NCBI GenBank assembly: GCA_038324085.1
Contig: JBBQHP010000005.1
Coordinates: forward strand, 1 to 64,000
Origin: Ga0077523 sp038324085
GTDB taxonomy: Bacteria; Pseudomonadota; Gammaproteobacteria; Burkholderiales; Ga0077523
Length of the DNA: 64,000 bases
Reading direction: 5' to 3'
Shown here piece by piece: positions 17,643-26,479 of this stretch (positions within the stretch are counted from its first letter, which is position 1; the number at the start of each line of letters is the position of its first letter). The translations under genes and the position numbers were made by a program. Below the pieces are notes generated by a model. The model was not told the DNA's origin, did not search any database, and saw only the letters and a program-made list of their open reading frames with translations.

Positions 17643-17920
17643 CGCCGGCTCGGCGTCGGCGGGGCAGCGCCGTGGCGTCGCCGACGTAGCGGCGCGGACG
17701 ATCCGATCGGACTATGGCGTCGCCGGGCGTGTGGACCGGAGATGTCATCGAGTCCGCTTACGATGCTGCGCGAGGCGGCTGCGCAATGCACCCTCGCTCG
17801 AAGGATCATCGTCCCCGCCGGGTCCGTAGTTTCACCCGATGCCAACTGCATGACGGGCGCCCCCCGCGCCCTCGGACCCGGATCGATCCGCCCGTTACAA
17901 GACAACGTCTGGAGAATCCA

Positions 17921-18991
17921 ATGAAGTCGATCTCGGCACTCGCGCTCGTCGTGTCCGCAACGATTCCACTTTCCGGCTGGGCCATCGGCACGGTCGATCT
18001 CGTGAACTATCAGCTCATCGGCCGCTATGCGCTGCCCGAACCGACCCGCGTCACGTCCCCGACCAACAGCCTGCTTGCGCAGGAAGCATCGGCGGTCACG
18101 TGGAACCGCGACACCAACACCCTGTTCGTCGTGGGCGACGGCGGCACGTCCGTCGTGCAGGTCGGCTTGACCGGCAGTCTCGTCGACTCGATGACCCTCG
18201 CCCTGGATGCGAGCAAGCCGCAAGGCACTGCCTACTACGATCCGGAAGGTCTCACGTACGTGGGCGGCGGCAAGTTCATCGTCGTCGAGGAGCGCGACAG
18301 AGTCGTCAGCCAGTTCAGCTACGCGCCCGGAACCACCTTGGGTTATGCCGAATCGCAACACGTGAAGCTCGGTACGTCCATCGGCAACATCGGCATCGAG
18401 GGCATCTCCTACGACCCGCTCACCGGCGGGATCATCGCGGTGAAGGAAACCGGTCCGATGGGCGTCTTCCAGACCGACCTCGACTTCGCGGCAGGCACGG
18501 CGAGCAACGGTTCGGCAACCACCGTGAACTCGGTCAACCTGTTCGATCCCAACGTGAAACTGGCCGGCATCGTCACCGACATCGCCGACGTCTACGCGCT
18601 GTCGAATCTCGACGGCATCGGCGTCGGCGAGGTCGGCAATCTGCTGCTGTTGAGCCAGGAATCGGGCAAGGTGATCGAAGTCGATCGCAGCGGGAATGTG
18701 CTGAGTACCCTCACGATACCGTTCCTGCCCAACAATCCGCTGGGCTCGACCGTGCTCGATGGGCCGGGCGGCCCGTTGAGCGTTGCCAACCAGCAGCACG
18801 AAGGCCTGACGATGGACGACGCGGGTTTTCTCTACCTGGTGAGCGAGAACGGTGGCGGCGACATCAACAACCCGCAACTCTGGGTATTCGCGCCGGCGCC
18901 CGTGCCCGAACCCGGAACCTATGCGCTGATGCTGGCTGGGCTGGCTGCGCTCGGTGCGGGTGCACGTCGACGCAACCGCAACCGCGCCTGA
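17921..18991 (+). CDS. PEP-CTERM protein with SdiA-regulated-like beta-propeller
   Basis: A 356-residue exported protein. It has a signal peptide (MKSISALALVVSATIPLSGWA) and ends in a PEP-CTERM sorting signal: VPEPGTYALMLAGL, a hydrophobic helix, then an Arg cluster (GARRRNRNR). Exosortase/EpsH systems recognise such tails and anchor or release the protein at the cell surface, usually alongside exopolysaccharide. The body has strands such as EASAVTWNRDTNTLFVVGD, YDPEGLTYVGGGKFIVVEE and GIEGISYDPLTGGIIAVKE, which match the SdiA-regulated (esterase-like/NHL-type propeller) family. ATG 17921 follows GGAGA. No exosortase is encoded in the window. Substrate unknown. Confidence 0.82.
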   Translation: MKSISALALVVSATIPLSGWAIGTVDLVNYQLIGRYALPEPTRVTSPTNSLLAQEASAVTWNRDTNTLFVVGDGGTSVVQVGLTGSLVDSMTLALDASKPQGTAYYDPEGLTYVGGGKFIVVEERDRVVSQFSYAPGTTLGYAESQHVKLGTSIGNIGIEGISYDPLTGGIIAVKETGPMGVFQTDLDFAAGTASNGSATTVNSVNLFDPNVKLAGIVTDIADVYALSNLDGIGVGEVGNLLLLSQESGKVIEVDRSGNVLSTLTIPFLPNNPLGSTVLDGPGGPLSVANQQHEGLTMDDAGFLYLVSENGGGDINNPQLWVFAPAPVPEPGTYALMLAGLAALGAGARRRNRNRA

Positions 18992-19092
18992 ATCTTCGCG
19001 GGGCGGGCGGTGATCGAAGCGGCGCCTTCCGGCGTCGCCAGCGAGGTTTCGGTCACCGACCTGCCGGGCCCGGCGCGTGCCGGGACGGTGCT

Positions 19093-19974
19093 TCAGGCCC
19101 GGCGTCGCAAGCGCCCCAGCGCCACGAAGTTGCCGGTGACCGCCAGTGCAATGCCGGCCCAGGTCGACGGAGTCCAGCGGTAGCCTTCGAAGGCGGCGGA
19201 TATGACCAGCGCAATGATCGGCACCATGACGCCGATGTAGCCGGCGCGGCCGATGCCGATGCGGGCGAGCAAGGTGAGATAGCACCCGAATGCGACGATC
19301 GATCCGAAGATCGTGAGCCAGGCCATCGCGGCGATGTAGCGCCAGCCGAAATCGAACGCGACGGGCGTCCCGCTGACGAGCACCCAGGTCACGCAGCCGA
19401 GCGCGCCGTAGGTCATGCCCCACGCGAGCGCCGGCCAGATCGCGATTCCGCGCCCGACGTTGCGCGCGGCGACGGCGGAGGCCATCGCCTGCACGGTCAC
19501 GGCGGTGACCGCGAGCGCGATGCCCGCCAGCGCCGTCGGGCTGGCGCGCAAACGGGCGAGTTCGGGAGTGAAGATGAGCGCGACACCGGCGATGCCGAAG
19601 CTGCCGCCGAGGGCCACGCGCCGGCTGAGCGGCGTTCCGTGCATCAAGCGGGCGCACAACATGTTGACGAGCGGACTGGCGGAATACGCCACGGCCACCA
19701 ACCCCGACAGCACCCTCGATTCCGCCTCGTACACGCAGACGTACCCGGCGCTGTACATGAGCAACCCCTGCAGCAGGAGCGCCCGATGCTCGCGCCAGCC
19801 GTAGCGGAGGCGTTCGCGCCGCGCGAGACAGATGGCGATGAGCAGCAGCGAAGCGGCACAGAAGCGCCACGCGACCGACATCACGGGCGCCACCTGGCCG
19901 AGCTGGAAGGTGATCGCGATCCAGGTGGAGCCCCAGATCAGGGTGCAGATGGCGTACAGCGCAAGGGTCGGCAT
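19093..19974 (-). CDS. EamA/DMT-superfamily exporter
   Basis: A 293-residue inner-membrane protein made of two EamA repeats of five helices each (ten segments). The N-terminal segment LYAICTLIWGSTWIAI and the repeat-2 segment with FGWRYIAAMAWLTIFGS are family-typical. Relatives export amino acids, nucleosides or metabolites (RhaT/YedA/RarD class). Start taken as ATG 19974, which places the first helix immediately after Met; an ATG at 20022 would add a 16-residue polar leader encoded inside the neighbouring inverted-repeat segment. Single gene, convergent with the PEP-CTERM gene. Confidence 0.82.
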   Translation of the reverse strand: MPTLALYAICTLIWGSTWIAITFQLGQVAPVMSVAWRFCAASLLLIAICLARRERLRYGWREHRALLLQGLLMYSAGYVCVYEAESRVLSGLVAVAYSASPLVNMLCARLMHGTPLSRRVALGGSFGIAGVALIFTPELARLRASPTALAGIALAVTAVTVQAMASAVAARNVGRGIAIWPALAWGMTYGALGCVTWVLVSGTPVAFDFGWRYIAAMAWLTIFGSIVAFGCYLTLLARIGIGRAGYIGVMVPIIALVISAAFEGYRWTPSTWAGIALAVTGNFVALGRLRRRA

Positions 19975-20008
19975 GTGGCTCGTGGCGGCAGGGCAACCTG
20001 CAATGCGA

Positions 20009-20274
20009 GGGCCTGTCGACACTTGGAACGGACCTGCGCCCAGCGCGATCGAGGCTCAGAGTCAGGCGCTAGCGACGCTGCGTGGTTGACCCAGACAGGG
20101 AGCTTGTAGCAACGCTCTGCGCGTGAATAGCCCCCAGCCCATCGTGATCACCGGGAACGAGAGCGCTGCGCGTTCCAAATGCTCGCCGGGGGGTGGCTGC
20201 CTCAGCCGTGCTTTGCGCCTCGATTGCGCTCGTTCTGGAGGTCACTCAGCTCCGTTCCAGGTGTCGACGGGCCC
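20009..20274. repeat. 266-bp segment flanked by 25-bp imperfect inverted repeats (MITE candidate)
   Basis: The left arm at 20009-20033 and the right arm at 20250-20274 match as reverse complements at 22 of 25 positions (core TGTCGACACTTGGAACGGA against TCCGTTCCAGGTGTCGAC). The interior holds no credible gene. If the outer base pair is trimmed, CGA flanks both ends and might be a short target duplication. It lies between the DMT exporter and hrpA, beside an otherwise ordinary gene pair. A miniature mobile element is one reading; a regulatory hairpin is unlikely at this distance. Confidence 0.4.
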
Positions 20275-20343
20275 GATACGAGCACGGCGCGCCGGGTGCG
20301 TGGGCTAGAATTCGTCAGCTTCCCGCACCGCCGGCCGCCCCGT

Positions 20344-23300
20344 TTGTCCGCCCCTCTCGCCAGTCCCGTCCCGCCGCGCTCGCTCCTCGACCCGCTTTAT
20401 GCCCGGCTTGCGCAATGCATGCTCGTGGACCAGGGCCGGCTCCGCGGACAACTCGCGCGCCTGCGCGAAGCTCCAAAGCTGCCGGCCGAACAACTCGCGG
20501 CGATCGCCGCCGCGATCGAAACCTCGATCGCGCGGGCCGCACAACGGCGTGCGCGGCTGCCCGTCATCTCGTATCCGGAGGAACTGCCGGTCAGCGAGCG
20601 GCGGCATGAGATCGCGGCGGCGTTGCGCGCGCACCAGGTGGTGATCGTGTGCGGCGAGACGGGCTCGGGCAAGACCACGCAGCTGCCCAAGATCTGCCTC
20701 GAGATCGGTCGCGGCATCACCGGGCTCATCGGCCATACCCAGCCGCGCCGCATCGCAGCGCGCACTGTTGCAGCCCGCATCGCGCAGGAACTCGGCTCGC
20801 CGCTCGGGGAACTCGTCGGCTACAAGGTGCGCTTCCACGACCAGATCGGGCCCGAGCCGTTCGTGAAGCTCATGACCGACGGCATCCTGCTGGCCGAGAC
20901 GCAGACCGATCGCAGCCTGCGTGCCTACGACACGATCATCGTCGACGAAGCGCACGAGCGGAATCTCAACATCGACTTCCTGCTGGGCTACCTGCACCAG
21001 CTGCTGCCGCGGCGACCCGACCTGAAACTGGTGATCACCTCGGCGACCATCGACGCCCAGCGCTTCTCCCGCCATTTCTTCGATGCGCCGGTGGTGGAAG
21101 TCTCGGGCCGGCTCTATCCCGTGGAGGTCAAGTACCGGCCGGTGAAGGAAAGCGCGGACGGCGAGGTGCCCGACCTGTCCGAGGCGATCGCAGACGCGCT
21201 GGACGATCTGTACCACGCTCACGGTCCCGGCGACGCGCTGGTGTTTCTTCCCGGCGAGCGCGAGATCCGCGAAGCGGCCGAACATCTGCGAAAACATCCC
21301 GTCGGCGGACAACGCGCGGGTCCCGTGGAAATTCTGCCGCTGTTCGCGCGGCTCTCGGTGGCCGAACAGGATCGCGTATTCAAGCCCGAACCCGGGCACC
21401 GCGTGGTGCTCGCGACCAACGTGGCCGAAACTTCGCTCACCGTGCCGCGCATCCGCTACGTGGTCGACCCCGGCCTCGCGCGCATCAATCGCTACAGCTA
21501 CCGCAACAAGGTCGAGATGCTGCAGGTGGAGCCGATCTCGCGCGCGTCCGCGAATCAGCGCGCAGGTCGCTGCGGCCGGGTAGCGAGCGGCGTGTGCGTG
21601 CGTCTGTATGCCGAAGACGAATTCGGCACGCGACCGGAGTTCACGGATCCGGAGATCCTGCGCTCGTCGCTAGCGTCCGTGATCCTGCGCATGAAGGCGC
21701 TGAAGCTGGGCGAGCCGGAGCGTTTTCCGTTCGTCGATCCGCCGCAGCCGCGGATGATCGCCGATGGCTATCAGCTCCTGATCGAGCTGGGTGCGGTCGA
21801 TGAGCGCCACAACCTGACTTCGGTCGGCGCGCAGCTGGCGAAGCTGCCGATCGACCCGCGCATCGCCCGCATGATCGTCGCGGCGAAGCAGGAGAACTGT
21901 CTGCGGGAAGTGCTGGTCATCGCGGCCGCGCTGTCGGTGCAGGACCCGCGCGACCGGCCGATCGAGAGGGCCGATGCCGCCGACCAGGCGCATGCGCTGT
22001 TCGTGGACGAGCGCTCGGACTTCCTCGCGTACCTGAAGATGTGGGACTTCTACGACGAATTGCTGAAGCACAAGAAGTCCACGCGCAAGCTCGCCGCGGA
22101 TTGTCGTGACCGCTTCCTGTCGTGGCTGCGGTTGCGCGAATGGCGCGACCTGCACGGCCAGCTGCATGCCCACGTGTCGGAGCTGGGCTGGCGCGAGAAA
22201 GAGAAGCCCGCCGATTACGCTCAACTGCATCGCGCGCTGCTCGCCGGCCTGCTCGGCAACATCGGCATGAAGACCGAGGACGGCGACTATCTCGGGGCGC
22301 GCGGTATCCGGTTCCACGTGTTCCCCGGCTCGGCGCTGCGGCGGAAGCAGCCGAAATGGCTCATGGCCGCCGAGCTGACGGAGACCACGCGCCTGTTCGC
22401 GCGAGGCGTCGCCGCCATCGAGCCCGAGTGGATCGAGCAGCTCGCACCGCATCTGGCGAAGAAGCACCATTTCGATCCGCACTGGGAGAAGACTTCCGGT
22501 CAGGTGGTCGCCTACGAGCGCGTGATCGTGTACGGACTGACGGTGGTGTCGCGTCGGCGCGTGAGCTATGGGCCCGTGGCACCGAAGGAGGCGCGAGCCA
22601 TCTTCATCCGCAGCGCCCTTGTGGATGGCGATTCGAAGCTCGACGCGCCTTTCCTGCGCGCCAACCGCGCGCTCGTGCGCGACCTCGAGGCGCTGGAGCA
22701 CAAGTCACGCCGACACGACGTGCTGGTGGACCCATTGGTGATGTGCGCCTTCTACGACGCCATCCTGCCGGCGGAGATCTGGAACCTCGCGGCATTCGAG
22801 CATTGGCGCAAGGAGGCCGAGCGCACCCGCCCCAGGTTGCTGTTCATGACGCGCGAGGCGCTGATGCTGCGCGGAGCCGAGGACATCAGCGTCGAGCGCT
22901 TTCCGGATTCGATCACGATGAACGGCGTCACGTGCGCGCTGGAGTATCGCTTCGAGCCCGGACATCCGCTGGACGGCGTCACGATGGTGGTACCGCTGCA
23001 CTTGCTGAACCAGGTGGACGAGCGCCGCTGCGAGTGGCTCGTGCCGGGATTGCTGCGCGACAAGGTGACCCATCTGGTCAAGGATCTGCCGAAGGGGTTG
23101 CGCAAGCACTTCGTGCCCGTGCCGCAGGTGGTGACCGCCGTCCTGGGGACGATCGAAGCCGACTCGGTGCCGCTCACCGAGATCCTGTCGCAGGCCCTGC
23201 ATCGCCAGGTGGGTGTCGAAGTGCCGAAGGATGCGTGGAACGGCGCCGACCTGCCGCCGCACCTGCTGATGAATTTTCGCGTGGTGGACGAAGGCGGCGC

Positions 23301-24291
23301 GGAGCTCGGCACCGGCCGGGATCTGCCCGCACTGCGCCTGCAGTTCGGCGTCAAGGCGCGTCGCCAGTTCACCGAGACTGCCCGCACCACGTTCGAGCGC
23401 CAGGGCGTCACCTCGTGGGATTTCGGCGAGTTGCCGGAGCAGGTCGAATTCACCCGCGCGGGACAGAAGCTGATCGGGTATCCCGCCGTCGTCGAGGAAG
23501 GCAAGGGCGCCGCGCTCGTGCTGCTCGACACCGAGCAGGAAGCCGAAGCCGCGACGCACCGGGGCTTGCGGCGTCTGTTCCAGCTCGCCGCCGGAGAGCA
23601 GGTGAAGCACCTCGGCCGTAACCTGCGCGGGGTGCAGGAGATGGCGCTCAAGTACACGCTGCTCGCGGAGATCGACGGCACGCGCGCGCAGGACAAGGCC
23701 TCCGCCATCGAGAAGCTCCAGAACGAACTGGTGGCGGCGATCTGCGATCGGGCCTTTTTTCTCGAGGACGCGCGCATCCGCGACAAGGCCGCGTTCGACG
23801 CACGCGTGGTCAAGGCACGCGCGCGCATCGGCGAGGTCGCGATCGAAGTGTGCGCTCTCGTGAACGAGATCCTCGACGAATACTATGCGTTGCGGCCGCG
23901 GCTCCAGCAGCAGGGTGCGCAAGCCTGGCAGCGCCTCATGAACGACATCAAGGCGCAGGTGCGGGCGCTGCTGCGGAACGGATTCATCGTGCACGTGCCG
24001 TATCGGCGCCTGAAGCACCTGCCGCGTTACCTCGCAGCCATCGGCGTTCGCCTCGACAAGTTCGCGTCCAATCCGACGCGGGACTCGCAATGGCAGGAAA
24101 CGCTCGCGAACTGGTGGCGGCTCTCGAGCCAACGGCTCGCGGCGGATCGCGCGCGCGGGGTGCGCGATCCGAAGCTGGAGGAATTCCGCTGGATGCTGGA
24201 AGAACTACGCGTATCGCTCTGGGCGCAGCAGCTGAAGACACCCTATCCGGTATCGTTCAAGCGCGTCGAGAAGGCCTGGAACGAACTCTGA
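20344..24291 (+). CDS. hrpA: ATP-dependent RNA helicase HrpA (DEAH-box)
   Basis: A ~1315-residue DEAH-box helicase of HrpA type. Motifs in order: GETGSGKTTQ (Walker A, I), TQPRRIAARTVA (Ia), DEAHERNLN (II), TSATID (III), NVAETSLTVP (V) and QRAGRCGR (VI). After the helicase core come the winged-helix/HA2 region, an OB fold and the long HrpA-specific C-terminal half (DUF3418). In E. coli HrpA acts in mRNA processing and helps rescue collided ribosomes. The frame is open further upstream; the start is unclear. I chose TTG 20344, just ahead of the first helix of homologs; ATG 20419 is the alternative. A TAGAAT hexamer at 20306-20311 could be a -10 box, with no good -35. Confidence 0.9.
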   Translation: MSAPLASPVPPRSLLDPLYARLAQCMLVDQGRLRGQLARLREAPKLPAEQLAAIAAAIETSIARAAQRRARLPVISYPEELPVSERRHEIAAALRAHQVVIVCGETGSGKTTQLPKICLEIGRGITGLIGHTQPRRIAARTVAARIAQELGSPLGELVGYKVRFHDQIGPEPFVKLMTDGILLAETQTDRSLRAYDTIIVDEAHERNLNIDFLLGYLHQLLPRRPDLKLVITSATIDAQRFSRHFFDAPVVEVSGRLYPVEVKYRPVKESADGEVPDLSEAIADALDDLYHAHGPGDALVFLPGEREIREAAEHLRKHPVGGQRAGPVEILPLFARLSVAEQDRVFKPEPGHRVVLATNVAETSLTVPRIRYVVDPGLARINRYSYRNKVEMLQVEPISRASANQRAGRCGRVASGVCVRLYAEDEFGTRPEFTDPEILRSSLASVILRMKALKLGEPERFPFVDPPQPRMIADGYQLLIELGAVDERHNLTSVGAQLAKLPIDPRIARMIVAAKQENCLREVLVIAAALSVQDPRDRPIERADAADQAHALFVDERSDFLAYLKMWDFYDELLKHKKSTRKLAADCRDRFLSWLRLREWRDLHGQLHAHVSELGWREKEKPADYAQLHRALLAGLLGNIGMKTEDGDYLGARGIRFHVFPGSALRRKQPKWLMAAELTETTRLFARGVAAIEPEWIEQLAPHLAKKHHFDPHWEKTSGQVVAYERVIVYGLTVVSRRRVSYGPVAPKEARAIFIRSALVDGDSKLDAPFLRANRALVRDLEALEHKSRRHDVLVDPLVMCAFYDAILPAEIWNLAAFEHWRKEAERTRPRLLFMTREALMLRGAEDISVERFPDSITMNGVTCALEYRFEPGHPLDGVTMVVPLHLLNQVDERRCEWLVPGLLRDKVTHLVKDLPKGLRKHFVPVPQVVTAVLGTIEADSVPLTEILSQALHRQVGVEVPKDAWNGADLPPHLLMNFRVVDEGGAELGTGRDLPALRLQFGVKARRQFTETARTTFERQGVTSWDFGELPEQVEFTRAGQKLIGYPAVVEEGKGAALVLLDTEQEAEAATHRGLRRLFQLAAGEQVKHLGRNLRGVQEMALKYTLLAEIDGTRAQDKASAIEKLQNELVAAICDRAFFLEDARIRDKAAFDARVVKARARIGEVAIEVCALVNEILDEYYALRPRLQQQGAQAWQRLMNDIKAQVRALLRNGFIVHVPYRRLKHLPRYLAAIGVRLDKFASNPTRDSQWQETLANWWRLSSQRLAADRARGVRDPKLEEFRWMLEELRVSLWAQQLKTPYPVSFKRVEKAWNEL

Positions 24292-24346
24292 CCCGGAAGC
24301 GGGCGCCGCAGCCGCGTCGAGTCACGGACGCGCCGAGGCCGCGGCC

Positions 24347-24784
24347 TCAGCCACCCAGGGCCGAGCGCACCCAGCTCTGCAGCGTGGTCTGGTCCATGGC
24401 GCCGGATTTACGGGCGACCTCCTGGCCGTCGCGAAACGCGATCACCGTGGGAATGGAACGGATGCCGAAGCGTGCGGCGATGGCGGGCGCGGCTTCCGTG
24501 TCCAGCTTGGCCAGCAGGACATCGGGTTCCAGCGCGGCGGCTGCACGCTCGAAATGCGGCGCCATCATCTTGCAGGGACCGCACCATTGCGCCCAGAAAT
24601 CCACCACGACGGGCAGGCCGCCGCCGATCTGCCGGTCGAACGAGGCCGCGTCCAGCGTGATCGGCGCGGCGGTGAACAGGGGCCGCTTGCATTTTCCGCA
24701 GGTCGGCGCGTCACGCAGCCTTGGCTGCGGCACGCGATTGGTGGCCGCGCAGTGCGGGCAGACGACGTGGACGGAAGTATTCAT
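24347..24784 (-). CDS. trxC: Thioredoxin 2
   Basis: A 145-residue thioredoxin of the TrxC type. An N-terminal zinc finger (CPHC at residues 9-12 and CGKC about 17 residues later) precedes the thioredoxin fold with the active site FWAQWCGPCKMMAP and the cis-Pro motif RSIPTVIAF. It reduces protein disulfides in the cytoplasm and is usually induced by oxidative stress through OxyR; I did not find a clear OxyR site. Start is ATG 24784. Convergent with hrpA; the upstream region is shared with the divergent CBS-domain gene. Confidence 0.93.
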   Translation of the reverse strand: MNTSVHVVCPHCAATNRVPQPRLRDAPTCGKCKRPLFTAAPITLDAASFDRQIGGGLPVVVDFWAQWCGPCKMMAPHFERAAAALEPDVLLAKLDTEAAPAIAARFGIRSIPTVIAFRDGQEVARKSGAMDQTTLQSWVRSALGG

Positions 24785-24912
24785 GCCAGACAGATGGGGT
24801 CGCCGATCGGCGACTCAAGGGCTCCATGATGCGCGCGCGGCCTGCTTCCGCCCACCGCGGTATTTGCCTACACTGGGCGGGTCCCGCTAAGGAAACGCGG
24901 AGGAGGGGTGCG

Positions 24913-25341
24913 ATGAAGACCGTACAACAGGTCCTCGAGGGAAAGCAGAGCGGGGTGCTGGCAGTGGCGCCGACAGCGTCGGTCTACGATGCGCTGAAGC
25001 TGATGGCCGACGCAGACGTCGGCTCGCTGGTCGTGCTCGAAGGCGATCGCCTGGCCGGCATCTTTTCGGAACGGGACTACGCCCGCAAGGTCATCCTGTT
25101 CGGCAAGTCGTCGCGTGAGACCGAAGTGCGCGAGATCATGACGGACAAGGTGCTGTGCGTCGGGCCCCACGCCACGATGCAGGAATGCATGGCGCTGATG
25201 ACGGACAAGCGCGTGCGCCATCTCCCCGTGCTCGAAGGCAAGAAGGTGATCGGGGTCATCTCGATCGGCGACGCGGTGAAGGAAACCATGGCAGACCAGC
25301 AGCAGACGATCGCGCAACTCGAGCAATACATCGCCGGCTAG
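24913..25341 (+). CDS. CBS-domain pair protein
   Basis: A 142-residue stand-alone Bateman module: two CBS motifs, the first around residues 14-60 (LMADADVGSLVVLEGDRLAG, then FSERDYARK) and the second around 80-130 (ECMALMTDKRVRHLPVLEGK, then GVISIGDAVK). Such proteins bind adenine nucleotides and act as energy-state sensors; many proteobacterial ones are called inosine-5'-monophosphate-dehydrogenase-like although they lack the catalytic barrel. Start ATG 24913 follows a strong AGGAGGGG. Partner protein unknown. Confidence 0.88.
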   Translation: MKTVQQVLEGKQSGVLAVAPTASVYDALKLMADADVGSLVVLEGDRLAGIFSERDYARKVILFGKSSRETEVREIMTDKVLCVGPHATMQECMALMTDKRVRHLPVLEGKKVIGVISIGDAVKETMADQQQTIAQLEQYIAG

Positions 25342-25482
25342 TGCCGCGGCGCAACAGAGGTGCCGACGTCTCCAAGAGAGGCGCCGCCTCGCGGTGGACG
25401 CCCGATCCGCGATGGGGTTGCCGTGCTGCGACCGCTGCATCCGCGCTACTCGATTCCGACCCCTATCCTCACGCCTCCCTCC

Positions 25483-25737
25483 ATGAAGACAGGTCTCACG
25501 TTACTGCTCTCGTTGACCGTCGCCCTGGCGGGCTGTGCGACCCGGGACAGTCGTACCGCCGACGCCGTCGGTTGCAACCGGATCGGCATCGACATCCTCG
25601 ACAGCTCGTACAAGAAGCAAGGCAGCACCACGACCTGGTGCGCGCGGTGCAAGGACAAGTTCTACCGCTGCGTCAGCAATGCCGAGAAGACCCGGCTCGA
25701 ATGCCGGGAAAGCGTCGCCGGGGACGGTTGCCTCTGA
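25483..25737 (+). CDS. Small Cys-rich lipoprotein
   Basis: An 84-residue protein with a lipoprotein signal and lipobox LAGC (acylated Cys18). The mature part has six more cysteines (residues 31, 53, 56, 63, 74, 83), including a WCARC (C-x2-C) pair, so it is probably disulfide-bonded in the periplasm or at the outer membrane. I do not recognise a named family. ATG 25483 is chosen because it opens the signal peptide; the longer upstream frame is rich in Arg and Pro and has no start signal. Neighbours give no functional hint. Confidence 0.65.
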   Translation: MKTGLTLLLSLTVALAGCATRDSRTADAVGCNRIGIDILDSSYKKQGSTTTWCARCKDKFYRCVSNAEKTRLECRESVAGDGCL

Positions 25738-26479
25738 TGCGGGACACTGCCCTGCAAACGGCCGCATAGCGCGCGGGTCGATCATGCCGCATCGCGCGGG
25801 CCGCAACGGACACGGGCCCGGCCTTCGGCGTGTTGAAGATCGGGGACGTCATCATCATCCTGGCAAGACGCTTGTCCCGCGGTGCTCTACAGAGCCGGGG
25901 GCGCGGTGCGAGCCATGCCCGGATGAGCACCGGGACCAAGACGCCGTCCGGCGCCGGGCCCCCCGCCGAAGCGCATGCTCACGCAAGCATTTCCGTCCGG
26001 CTGCAGGATCGTCCCGAACCCGTACGACCGCGTGCCGGGATTCAGTCTCGGTGAGCGCGATCTGCTGCCCGGCTTCCCGGCGCCGATGATGGAGTAGGTG
26101 CTCGATAACGATTACCCTCAGCGGTGCCGCGCCGCGCGCGATACGGAAAACACCAGCATCGTGCGTGACTCCGGCGGGAGCGAGCAACCGGACCTCATGA
26201 ACAAAGTCGTGACCCGTCATCCGCAACTCAGGCGAGTCGGCCCACCGCACACCGGATGTTGGCGGGCGTCGCGTCGGATCGGGCGGCCGCAGGCATCCGC
26301 AGGTCGTCGACCTCACCAGAGGCATCTCAATGGCCGCGTACGCCGGCGCGGCGTTCCGTGTGGAGACGACCCCGCGCTTTGCGGAAAAGCTGTCGGGAGA
26401 TCGAAGAGCTTGCAGTAGAATTGAGCGAAAGATTGCCAGTCCCGAGCCGCAGGTTACTGATTAAACGAGGAAATTCAAT
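25738..26479. other. 742-bp intergenic region before the secretion locus
   Basis: No gene supported. Open frames on both strands have shadow-like composition (Arg, Pro and His rich) and no ribosome binding sites. TAGAAT at 26416-26421, about 60 bp before the next start, could be a -10 box for the secretion operon, but no matching -35 is visible. CGATAACGATTACC near 26102 has some likeness to half of a Fur-type site; I would not call it one. A region this long without genes is unusual in this window and marks the left border of the exoprotein locus. Confidence 0.4.

Noticed and set aside
20306..20311. TAGAAT as an hrpA promoter -10 box
   Set aside because: No -35 at 16-18 bp. Kept only as a remark in the gene entry.
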